From Stramentimicrobium sp964525625 (lineage in GTDB: Bacteria; Atribacterota; Phoenicimicrobiia; Phoenicimicrobiales; Stramentimicrobiaceae): DNA of 19,664 bases. The DNA lies in assembly GCA_964525625.1 (NCBI GenBank), contig CAZGKY010000025.1, positions 1-19,664 on the forward strand, written 5' to 3'. The notes beneath the pieces were generated by a model. The model was not told where the DNA came from. It ran no database searches and saw only the letters and a list, made by a program, of their open reading frames with translations. Made by a program: the position numbers and the translations under genes. This document shows positions 7,411-14,533 of the stretch, piece after piece. How positions within the stretch are numbered: the stretch's first letter is position 1; every line of letters starts with the position of its first letter.

Positions 7411-8421
7411 TTATCCTCCTACTTGAGACATATTAAACTCAGCAAGATTTTTATAACCTATATGATGACGAAATGGTTTGATATGCACAGCCTTTTCTAA
7501 ACACCATTGTATAATCTTTTCTCTTTCTTTTTGTTGCTGTAAAGGAATGGACCTTAATCTATCCCTTACTTCTATTTCTGAGGAACTAAATAAACAGGGT
7601 CTAATCTTACCCTCAGCTGTCAAACGAATTCGATTGCATCTGGAACAAAAATGCTGACTAACTGCAGTAATAAAACCAACCTTACCTTTGGCTCCAGGCA
7701 ATTGGTAATACACTGCCGGTCCATAGCCTTTTTCCACAGAAACCAATTTTAAATCAGGAAATTTACTGGTCATTTTTGCCTTAACATTATTAGCAGAAAC
7801 AAAGTGACCCTGATTTATTTTAATAAGCTCTTGATTGGTAGGCATCAGTTCAATAAATCGCACATACAATGGTTTGTGAAAAGTCAATTGGATAAAGTTT
7901 TCCACCTCATCTTCGTTAATACCCTTTAACAAAACTACATTAAGTTTCACCGGCTCTAATCCCACCTCCAGAGATACATCAATAGCCTGTAATGCCTTCT
8001 CTAGACCATCAAAGCCAGTAATAAACTTAAACTTCTCTCTCTGCAGTGAATCAAGACTTATATTAACCCGATTTAAACCAGCTTTTTTTAAATCTTCAGC
8101 TATATCACTTAAAAGATAACCATTGGTAGTCATAGAGATATCTTTCAATCCTGGTATACTCCTTAATTCCCTTATAAAATCAACAACTCCTTTCCTTACC
8201 AGAGGCTCGCCACCAGTTAGTCTTATTCTGGTTATGCCCATTTTAACAGCTATTTGAACAATTTCCAATATTTCTTCAAACCGCAGAATATCTTGATGCC
8301 TAATAAAACAAAAATCTTTAACTGAGGGAGAACAATATATACATCTAAAATTACACCTATCCGTTAAGGAAATCCTAAAATAGATTATTTTTCTACCATA
8401 AGAATCAATTAATTTTTCCAT
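7411..8421 (-). CDS. moaA: GTP 3',8-cyclase MoaA (radical SAM)
   Basis: Radical S-adenosylmethionine enzyme that rearranges GTP to 3',8-cyclo-7,8-dihydro-GTP, the first step of molybdopterin synthesis. The radical SAM cluster motif is at Cys23, Cys27 and Cys30 (DRCNFRCIYC). The substrate-side cluster is at Cys259, Cys262 and Cys276 (FCSRCNRIRLTAEGKIRPC, 258-276). The GGEPLVRKG motif (70-78) and the C-terminal double glycine (MSQVGG, 331-336), needed for activity in the family, are present. The length of 336 is normal. Its start lies inside the end of the upstream moeA-PBP gene (17-base overlap), implying translational coupling. Confidence 0.96.
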   Translation of the reverse strand: MEKLIDSYGRKIIYFRISLTDRCNFRCIYCSPSVKDFCFIRHQDILRFEEILEIVQIAVKMGITRIRLTGGEPLVRKGVVDFIRELRSIPGLKDISMTTNGYLLSDIAEDLKKAGLNRVNISLDSLQREKFKFITGFDGLEKALQAIDVSLEVGLEPVKLNVVLLKGINEDEVENFIQLTFHKPLYVRFIELMPTNQELIKINQGHFVSANNVKAKMTSKFPDLKLVSVEKGYGPAVYYQLPGAKGKVGFITAVSQHFCSRCNRIRLTAEGKIRPCLFSSSEIEVRDRLRSIPLQQQKEREKIIQWCLEKAVHIKPFRHHIGYKNLAEFNMSQVGG

Positions 8422-10375
8422 TTAATAATATTTTGCCACACTCGCTTAGATCGTATCCACCAAGCCGGGCAACTTGCTCCTTAAATTGATTAGATTTTAT
8501 TATTTCTAACACTTTTTCTATTCTCTGATCAGAAAAATATTTTTCTGGGATAATCAAGTCGTAACGCTCCTTAATAAGTGGTATAAAATCCAGATCAAAG
8601 GCTTTTGCTGCTGAATAAATTCCTAAACCTACATCTGCTCTTTGGTTGGCCACTGCAGAAGCTACCATAAGATGAGTAAACTCCTCCTGATTATACCCTG
8701 TTATAGTATTAGGATTTATAGCATTTTGTTTAAGTAAATAATCCAATAGAACCCGAGTACCTGAACCTTTTTGTCGATTAATATAACGAACATTCTCTCT
8801 TGTTAAATCCCTTATTTCTAAAATCTTTTTTGGATTGCCTTTGTTTACAATAAAGCCTTGCTGTCTATAAGCCATATTGATTACCACTAAATGGTAACCT
8901 AATAAAATTCGCTTTAGATAAGGTAAATTATATTCACCACTTTCTACATCTAAAAGATGAGCAGTAGCCAGATGAGCAATATCCTGTTGCAATGCTAATA
9001 GCCCCCCCATACTCCCGGTGTGAAAGGAGGCTAAGCGATATTCAGGCCAGTTTATGTGCAACTCATTTTTTAAAATGTCCAGGATAAGATCATGACTTCC
9101 GATAATAACCAATGTGCTATCCGCTTTGACTTCATTATCCCATAATATTTCTGCTTCAGTCTCTTCTTTTGCCTGTAAACCTTCACTCAGGGATGGAATC
9201 CTAACCAAGGCATCAGCCTCTACTAATGAAGAAATAACTCCCGCTCCACGATTTAATGGATAGGCCAATATATTATTATCAATCTTGGCCAGTTTTACCC
9301 TGAGAAATTCTTCATTTCCTAATCTGGATACCACTCTTCTAGCCATTAACACTCTGGTCTTTTTTCTTTCTGGTGGTATCTGTCTTAAATTTTGGTAGAC
9401 TAAGGGCAAAACAAATTCCCAGGCAGCAATTAAGTAAGAAACTGGATATCCTGGTAGTCCAATTACAGGAATACCTTGTATTACTCCAAACAATGTAGGT
9501 TTACCAGGCATCATAGCAACACCATGGAATAAAATTTCACCAATATCCCCCAGTACTTGTGCCGTAAAATCTTTACTACCAGCTGAGGTTCCTGCAATTA
9601 CCGTAACTATATCATTTTCTTGTACTGCTAACTGTAGAGTATTTTTTAGATCCTCTTTCCTATCACGTATAATTGGATAGATTACAGCTTCTCCACCCCA
9701 TTGTAACAGTGAATTGCAAAGCATACTGGAATTAAAATCCACTATTTTACCTGCTTTTATCTCTTTCAGATCAGGTTTAATTAATTCTTCTCCAGTAGGA
9801 ACAATAGCCACTCGCGGTTTCTTCCAAACTTGTAGCTCTGAGATTCCTCCGGCCAATAAAGCACCTATGTCTACAGGTCTAATTTTATGATTTGCAGTTA
9901 ATAATAACTGATTTGTGACAATATCTTCCCCAATATTACGAACATTGGTACCAGGAGTAACGGATTGAAAAATTTTCAGCTGGCTGAATTCCTCTTGTCC
10001 ATTAGGCAAATTCTCTCCTCTTTCTACTGGAACTACATCTTCTATTTTTATTACCGCATCATATTTATCAGGTAAAGGATTTCCAGTATTTACATATACA
10101 AAATCTCTGTTATGAGTTAAGATAATAGGATTCTTCTCTGAGGCCTGTTCAGTGCTTTGGGAATGTACAGCTATGCCGTCCATAGCTACTGCAGTGAATG
10201 GCAAAGAGGATCTTCTAGCAAAAACCGCCTCTGAGGTAACTCGGTTTAGTGAACTATTTACAGAAACCAATTCCGTCTTGGAATTTATTAGAATTAAACC
10301 AGCTTTCAGGGCTTTATCAATTTTTTGTTTAGCATCCGTCAAGGATATTTTTCTTAAATAAATATTTCGTCTCAT
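8405..10375 (-). CDS. moeA: MoeA fused to a periplasmic-binding-like domain
   Basis: Residues about 1-412 are a MoeA molybdenum or tungsten insertase. Visible landmarks are LPFTAVAMDGIAV (58-70), VNTGNPLPDKYDAVI (95-109), PTGEEL (193-198), AGTSAGSKDF (261-270), MMPGKPT (288-294) and GLPGYPVS (306-313). Residues about 418-650 form a substrate-binding-protein-like domain (COG1910/PF12727 type), with IIGSHDLILDIL (424-435), RQKGSGTRVLLDYLL (534-548) and ADVGLGIYSAA (580-590). No signal peptide or membrane segment is visible, so the whole protein should be cytoplasmic. In this family the domain is thought to bind molybdate- or tungstate-like oxyanions, perhaps to feed or gate metal insertion. It lies 39 bases after the single-domain moeA and overlaps moaA by 17 bases. 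Confidence 0.93.
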   Translation of the reverse strand: MRRNIYLRKISLTDAKQKIDKALKAGLILINSKTELVSVNSSLNRVTSEAVFARRSSLPFTAVAMDGIAVHSQSTEQASEKNPIILTHNRDFVYVNTGNPLPDKYDAVIKIEDVVPVERGENLPNGQEEFSQLKIFQSVTPGTNVRNIGEDIVTNQLLLTANHKIRPVDIGALLAGGISELQVWKKPRVAIVPTGEELIKPDLKEIKAGKIVDFNSSMLCNSLLQWGGEAVIYPIIRDRKEDLKNTLQLAVQENDIVTVIAGTSAGSKDFTAQVLGDIGEILFHGVAMMPGKPTLFGVIQGIPVIGLPGYPVSYLIAAWEFVLPLVYQNLRQIPPERKKTRVLMARRVVSRLGNEEFLRVKLAKIDNNILAYPLNRGAGVISSLVEADALVRIPSLSEGLQAKEETEAEILWDNEVKADSTLVIIGSHDLILDILKNELHINWPEYRLASFHTGSMGGLLALQQDIAHLATAHLLDVESGEYNLPYLKRILLGYHLVVINMAYRQQGFIVNKGNPKKILEIRDLTRENVRYINRQKGSGTRVLLDYLLKQNAINPNTITGYNQEEFTHLMVASAVANQRADVGLGIYSAAKAFDLDFIPLIKERYDLIIPEKYFSDQRIEKVLEIIKSNQFKEQVARLGGYDLSECGKILLNGKIN

Positions 10376-10414
10376 AATATATTAGACCATCCCCTTAATT
10401 GCCAGTTTTCCTTA

Positions 10415-11674
10415 TTAATCAAATAAGGTTACTCTAACTTTTTCTCCCCGATATAAACCCTCTCGATTAAGGCCAATAGTTATATAGCCATCAGCTGCAG
10501 CTAAAGAAGAAATAAGACCAGATTTACCCAAAATTGGCTCGGCCCATAACTGGCCATTTTTATCTTTTAAAATTACACTTATATATTCTTCTCTACCGGC
10601 ATCGGAAAAAACATTGTTTTCTAACAAGGCATCAACTGTTTTTCTTTGTCCCCAATGAAATATTTCACCTTTTAAGTCAAATATTATTTTTTTCACCACA
10701 TTATCAAAAACCATCATAGCTGAAACCGGATGTCCGGGCAAACCAATAAATATTTTTTGCTCAATTAAAGCAATAATGGTTGGTTTTCCAGGTTTTACAG
10801 CTAAGCCATGAACCAGAACTCCAGGTGAACCAAGATTATTCAATACTGTTAAGGTATAGTCCCTCATACCTACTGAACTACCACCAGAAATTAAAACCAA
10901 ATCAATTTCTTTATTGTCCAAACATTTCTGTAGTTCTTTTTGTAGAATACTTTCTTCATCTTTAATAATACCAATAAAAAAGGGTAGGCAACCGATTTGC
11001 TGAACTGCAGCTGCCAGAGAATAAGTATTAATGTCCCGCACTTGACCAGGTTCAGGATTAACACTTATCGGAACAATTTCATCACCGGTAGAAATAATTG
11101 CAATAACCGGTTTTTTAAACACTTTGATCCTTTCCCACCCTAAAGCTGCCAGTAGACCAACATCTGCTGCTTTTAAATAATGACCCCTTGTGAAAACCTT
11201 TTCATTCCTCTTAATATCTTCATCTTCTCGTAATACGTTTTCCCAGGGAGAAACTGGACGACTTATTTCAATTATGGTAGGATTGACATATTCGGTATAT
11301 TCCAGCATAACCACGGAATCAGCCCCCTCAGGAAGCATCCCTCCAGTAGAAATTTTTACTGTTTGTCCCTTTTGCAATACATAAGAAGGTCTTTCGGACA
11401 TCTTTATCTCGCCAATTAGATCAAGATAGGCCGGCAGGCTGTCACTTGCTCCATAAGTATCACTGGCTTTTACTGCAAATCCATCTACTGTGGATCTATC
11501 AAAGCCCGGTATATTCTCAGTAGCAATAATATCTTCTGCTAATATTCTCCCCACAGCATAAATAATATCTATTTGCTCAAATCGATTTTTAAAAAAAGTT
11601 TTATAACCAAAAGCCTGGCGAACAATATTTAGGCTATCCTGGATAGTGGTGACTTTAAATAGAGGTTGAACCAT
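10415..11674 (-). CDS. moeA: Molybdopterin molybdenumtransferase MoeA (single-domain architecture)
   Basis: Inserts molybdate or tungstate into adenylyl-molybdopterin made by MogA. Family motifs are IPGFDRSTVDGFAV (55-68), STGGMLPEGADSVVMLEYTE (109-128), STGDEI (195-200), SGGSSVGMRDYT (263-274), KPGKPT (294-299) and GLPGHPVSAM (311-320). The length of 419 is typical. It is the first gene of the operon. The reading frame is closed by an in-frame TGA two codons upstream, so the ATG at 11674 is the earliest possible start, but the Shine-Dalgarno match beside it is weak. A perfect AGGGAA/TTCCCT hairpin with a three-base loop (11691-11705) lies 16 bases before the start. The pair with moeA-PBP may split metal specificity; that is an inference. 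Confidence 0.95.
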   Translation of the reverse strand: MVQPLFKVTTIQDSLNIVRQAFGYKTFFKNRFEQIDIIYAVGRILAEDIIATENIPGFDRSTVDGFAVKASDTYGASDSLPAYLDLIGEIKMSERPSYVLQKGQTVKISTGGMLPEGADSVVMLEYTEYVNPTIIEISRPVSPWENVLREDEDIKRNEKVFTRGHYLKAADVGLLAALGWERIKVFKKPVIAIISTGDEIVPISVNPEPGQVRDINTYSLAAAVQQIGCLPFFIGIIKDEESILQKELQKCLDNKEIDLVLISGGSSVGMRDYTLTVLNNLGSPGVLVHGLAVKPGKPTIIALIEQKIFIGLPGHPVSAMMVFDNVVKKIIFDLKGEIFHWGQRKTVDALLENNVFSDAGREEYISVILKDKNGQLWAEPILGKSGLISSLAAADGYITIGLNREGLYRGEKVRVTLFD

Positions 11675-11778
11675 ATCTCATCTATCATCAAGGGAAGTGT
11701 TCCCTGAAACTCCTTTTTAATTAGTATAGAGTATATAGTTAATTTAATCATTAGCGGTTGAACGCTATTGTTTACTTC

Positions 11779-12030
11779 TTAGAGTAAAATAGTTTACATT
11801 TTTTGTATTCAGTTCAAACATACTCCAGTATAAAATGGATAAGACTGCCTTAAGTCGTGCATTTCATAATGACTATTTCGTTTTGGGTCATTTATTTTAG
11901 TATAACAGTATATCAGTATAACGTATACCGAACGAATAGTCGTTAGCATTGTGTAGTGCGTGAATTACATCAACAATAATGCCCAAAAAGTTCAACCAAA
12001 AACCATCAACTGTAAACCATACTGCTCTAA
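11779..12030. repeat. Imperfect palindrome of about 250 bases
   Basis: Two separate blocks pair about one common centre. The outer block, 11779-11798, matches the reverse complement of 12011-12030 at 16 of 20 positions. The inner block, 11868-11882, matches the reverse complement of 11931-11944 with one gap and one mismatch. Midpoints are about 11904.5 and 11906. The sequence between the blocks pairs only patchily. A shared centre for two independent blocks argues for a decayed fold-back element (MITE-like) or a long structured transcript. No target-site duplication was identified. Confidence 0.55.
11899..11922. repeat. Three tandem 8-base repeats at the palindrome centre
   Basis: AGTATAAC, AGTATATC and AGTATAAC follow one another directly (11899-11906, 11907-11914, 11915-11922), and a further partial unit GTATAC comes next. 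They occupy the axis of the surrounding 250-base palindrome. They could be repeated protein-binding sites or a slippage product. Confidence 0.6.
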
Positions 12031-12071
12031 ATTATTCCTACCTAAAACTATATTGTACTATAAACATTAAA

Positions 12072-12111
12072 GTCATTGCGAACACTGCTTAAGCAATGTG
12101 TGGCAATCTCA
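12072..12111. repeat. Dispersed-repeat-like hairpin (CATTGCGA ... GCAATCTC type)
   Basis: The segment opens with GTCATTGCGAAC and closes with GGCAATCTCA. The outer arms ATTGC and GCAAT are complementary. An inner imperfect stem is built around the palindrome TGCTTAAGCA, flanked by ACAC and GTGT. Elements with these CATTGCGA/GCAATCTC ends are a known kind of short dispersed intergenic repeat in several bacterial groups. Only one copy is seen in this window, so multiplicity is not shown here. Confidence 0.5.
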
Positions 12112-12215
12112 TACTGATATTCCCACATAAGCTTATGAAGTATACCAATATAAAATTATATCAATATAATGTAGCACTTGCTGTGTTGTGTATTATAATT
12201 TTGTTTATTGCTATA

Positions 12216-12376
12216 TTAAAAAATCCTGCCGGAAAACACCGTACAGGATTCTTTCTTCTTTCCAATACGGGGGGCTCAATAATTTCTCATTGAACCTAGC
12301 GGTTAACTTCCATAGATCAAGCCTTTAGGATAGTTAACTCGAAGATAACTTTTTTGTTTTCAAATTATCTTATTGT
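12216..12376 (-). ncRNA. Candidate small structured RNA or attenuator leader, about 160 nt
   Basis: A minus-strand promoter (12383-12411) would start transcription near 12376, and a rho-independent terminator ends at about 12216. In between are three further hairpins. H1 is AAGATAA with TTATCTT (12342-12371), about five bases from the predicted start. H2 is GTTAAC with GTTAAC (12302-12338), probably extended by TCC/GGA. H3 is GGTTCAAT with ATTGAGCC (12273-12296), eight pairs with one G-U and an eight-base loop. A run of C follows H3. The segment at 12266-12270 is perfectly complementary to 12239-12243, part of the terminator stem, so an alternative fold could break the terminator. No minus-strand ORF accounts for it. 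I do not recognise a known RNA family. It could be a free small RNA or a regulatory leader reading on toward moeA, 540 bases away. Confidence 0.5.
12222..12250 (-). terminator. Rho-independent terminator of the candidate RNA
   Basis: AATCCTG and CAGGATT (outer seven pairs, 12244-12250 with 12222-12228) enclose a small internal loop and three more G-C pairs (12239-12241 with 12230-12232) around a six-base loop. On the minus strand it is followed by a run of T. On the plus strand only a broken T-rich stretch follows, so the minus direction fits better. Confidence 0.65.
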
Positions 12377-12382
12377 TTATTT

Positions 12383-12411
12383 ATTATACCTATATCCGCT
12401 TATTTTTGCAA
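12383..12411 (-). promoter_or_regulatory. Minus-strand promoter of the candidate RNA
   Basis: TTGCAA (12406-12411) and a perfect TATAAT (12383-12388) are separated by exactly 17 bases on the minus strand. The predicted start is an A near 12376. It is back-to-back with the plus-strand EamA promoter about 90 bases to the right. Confidence 0.5.
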
Positions 12412-12501
12412 AAAATATATTTTGAATATAGTCCTCCTAACCCTTATACTAAGATAAAACATTAACTTATTAACATAAATTAACCTTCACTGAAATTACT
12501 T

Positions 12502-12530
12502 TTGTGTTAATCTCTTTTTTCCTCTATAAT
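12502..12530 (+). promoter_or_regulatory. Candidate promoter of the first EamA gene
   Basis: TTGTGT (12502-12507) and TATAAT (12525-12530) with a 17-base spacer. The -10 is perfect and the -35 matches at three of six positions. Transcription would begin near 12537, giving a leader of about 45 bases to the TTG start. Confidence 0.45.
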
Positions 12531-12582
12531 TATCAAGTTAGTGAATGATTTTCAGAATTAATACCTCTATAAGGAGGATGTC

Positions 12583-13506
12583 TTGTTAAGCAGAACAAAA
12601 GGCTATTTTATGATTGCTGCTGCTGGAGCCCTCTGGGGAACAGTTGGCTTTTTTGTGAAAAAATTACTAGCAGCTCAACTTCCTCTTTCCACCATTATCT
12701 TCTGGAGAATGTTTTTCGCTTTTTTAATCCTCTTTATTATTCTTTTTTTTACTGACCGAACCAAATTAATGATAAAAAGCTCTATATTAAAATATGTCAT
12801 GGCTATTGGTTTAATTAGCCAGTGTCTTTTTAATATCAGTTATTTCAGCACTATCCAGCTTACTTCTATTGCTACAGCAGTAATTTTACTTTATACTGCA
12901 CCTATCTTTATTGCCCTGATGGCTAGATTTTTTTTCCGGGAATTATTTACTATCAATAAATTACTAGCATTAATATTATGTGTAATTGGTTGTTTTCTTA
13001 CCATTACTGGGGGTCACTGGCAAAACTTGCCACTCAACTCAAAAGGTATCCTTTTTGGTTTAGCTTCTGGAATAACATTTGGTTCTTTAACCATTATCAG
13101 TAAACCTATCGCTAATAAATGTCATTCCTATACTATTGTTTTGTATTCTATCGGATTTGGTCTTCTTTTTTATTCACCTTTTGCCCAACCTATGATTCTC
13201 TTCCAATCCCATATTACTCCTCTGACCTGGTTTTATATCTTTTCTCTCAGTATTATCTCCACCATCTTTGCCTACCTTTTTTACCTGGGTGGTCTTTCCT
13301 ATGGGGTAGAAGCTTCCAAAGCTGGTATTATCAGTACTGTGGAAGTAGTAATATCAGTTATGGTATCCTATTTATTTTTCCAGGAACAGCTCTATGGTTG
13401 GAAATTAGTTGGAATTATTATGGTTATAGGATCAGTTATTGTTGTCCAACTAGATAATGTAGTGAGAAAAAATAGAGGAAACCAAATTTCCGTTGAAGAA
13501 ACATAA
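12583..13506 (+). CDS. EamA-family (drug/metabolite transporter) permease
   Basis: Ten-helix inner-membrane transporter with two EamA repeats (about 8-140 and 150-290). The first repeat begins GALWGTVGFFVKKL (16-29), and the second contains GILFGLASGITFGSLTIISK. Members export or import metabolites such as amino acids; the substrate here is unknown. The start is a TTG at 12583, chosen because a perfect AAGGAGG lies at 12571-12577, five bases before it; the first in-frame ATG (12610) has no such site. The C-terminus is short and charged (from about residue 290). It converges on the second EamA gene with 61 bases between them. Confidence 0.88.
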   Translation: MLSRTKGYFMIAAAGALWGTVGFFVKKLLAAQLPLSTIIFWRMFFAFLILFIILFFTDRTKLMIKSSILKYVMAIGLISQCLFNISYFSTIQLTSIATAVILLYTAPIFIALMARFFFRELFTINKLLALILCVIGCFLTITGGHWQNLPLNSKGILFGLASGITFGSLTIISKPIANKCHSYTIVLYSIGFGLLFYSPFAQPMILFQSHITPLTWFYIFSLSIISTIFAYLFYLGGLSYGVEASKAGIISTVEVVISVMVSYLFFQEQLYGWKLVGIIMVIGSVIVVQLDNVVRKNRGNQISVEET

Positions 13507-13567
13507 GAAAACATATATTACCATACTTAAAGCTCTGAATTTTGAATACTATTTGTTGATTTTAACT

Positions 13568-14458
13568 TCATTTTTTATTAACTAAAAAGACTCCGTTTAT
13601 AACTACTAAAAAACCAATGACAAAAGATATGGTGATCTGCTCACCTAAAATTAAAATAGCCAGTACTGTCGCCCATACTGGAACAAAATTGATAAATATT
13701 CCGGTTCTTGAGGCTCCAATCCTCTCCAAACCTTCATAATACCAGATATATGATAAAACTGTTCCCAATATTGATAGAGCAAAAATACTAATCCATACCT
13801 TTATACCGTAGTTAAAAAGATCCTTTAATTGCCCTTCCTGCCAGGCTGGAAGAAAAAGAAAACATGTTCCAATAAGACAGGCTAAAGTAATAGCAGTTAA
13901 AGGTTTGATTCTCTGAATAACTGATTTACTTATTATTGTAAATGAAGACCAGCATATTACACATCCCAGTATATAGAGTTCTCCTATGCCTATCTTCCCA
14001 AAAGATAATAAATTAAAATCTCCTTTACTAATAACAATAATAGCACCAATAAAAGATAGTATAATTCCGAAAATCTTTTGGGAGCTTATTTTTTCACGAA
14101 AAAAAAGAAAGGAAAGGATAGTAATTAAAGAGGGGTTTAAAGAAACAATTATAGATGCTCGAGAGGCTGGAATAAATTTCATACCAGAAAAGAAAAGATA
14201 ATTATAACCAACAATACCAGAAATAGCTAATAAAAATATCTGAGTGGCAGTTGTCAATTGGAAACCAGGTAGTTTTGTAGAGCTGCTTAATAAAAATAAA
14301 ACTAGAAAAATACTTGCCACTAAAAATCTTAAAAAAGAAGCAGTAAATGGAGGGAGTGCTTGTGCTAATACTCGGGCAGCAATAAAGGTACCTCCAAAGA
14401 ACATGGCTACCAGAGAAAGTTTGAGGTATAACAAAAATTTGTTTACTATTTTGAGCAT
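13568..14458 (-). CDS. EamA-family permease, second copy
   Basis: Another ten-helix drug/metabolite transporter of 296 residues. Family features are MFFGGTFIAARVLAQALPP (19-37) in the first helix and the repeat end GIIGYN-like segment GIVGYNYLFFSGMKFIPASRA (80-100). The second half ends in LGEQITISFVIGFLVVINGV. Its sequence is clearly different from the other EamA protein in the window, so this is not a recent duplication. No good ribosome binding site is seen before the ATG at 14458. Met19 is an internal alternative but would remove the start of the first helix. The substrate is unknown. Confidence 0.87.
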   Translation of the reverse strand: MLKIVNKFLLYLKLSLVAMFFGGTFIAARVLAQALPPFTASFLRFLVASIFLVLFLLSSSTKLPGFQLTTATQIFLLAISGIVGYNYLFFSGMKFIPASRASIIVSLNPSLITILSFLFFREKISSQKIFGIILSFIGAIIVISKGDFNLLSFGKIGIGELYILGCVICWSSFTIISKSVIQRIKPLTAITLACLIGTCFLFLPAWQEGQLKDLFNYGIKVWISIFALSILGTVLSYIWYYEGLERIGASRTGIFINFVPVWATVLAILILGEQITISFVIGFLVVINGVFLVNKK

Positions 14459-14533
14459 AAGTTTATATTTTAAGAAAAAATACCAGTAAATACTTTCTAT
14501 ATTATTTTACCTTATATATTTCTGTTCATATAT

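Larger units (their letters stand above)
11675..12582. other. 908-base non-coding region between moeA and the EamA gene
   Basis: No convincing protein gene. From left to right it contains a short hairpin in the moeA leader (11691-11705), a TTTACT/AGTAAA hairpin (11771-11788), a large imperfect palindrome (11779-12030) with an 8-base tandem repeat at its centre, a dispersed-repeat-like hairpin (12072-12111), a candidate minus-strand small RNA with promoter and terminator (12216-12411), and the promoter and leader of the plus-strand EamA gene (12502-12582). It is much the longest gap in a window where most gaps are under 150 bases. Confidence 0.8.

Noticed and set aside
11899..11922. A CRISPR-like array
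   Set aside because: The units are 8 bases with no spacers, and there are no cas genes; it is a simple tandem repeat.
12096..12293. A 65-codon plus-strand frame with one hydrophobic stretch
   Set aside because: It starts inside the dispersed-repeat-like hairpin, has no ribosome binding site, and runs through the terminator and H3 of the candidate RNA on the other strand. Composition of AT-rich intergenic DNA explains the hydrophobic run.
11675..12376. A molybdenum-cofactor (Moco) riboswitch before moeA
   Set aside because: The context is suggestive, but I could not find the conserved Moco RNA core segments by eye. The structured unit at 12216-12376 is therefore reported as unclassified.
13119..13457. 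A 112-codon frame within the first EamA gene
   Set aside because: Aromatic-rich shadow of the membrane protein in another frame, with no ribosome binding site.
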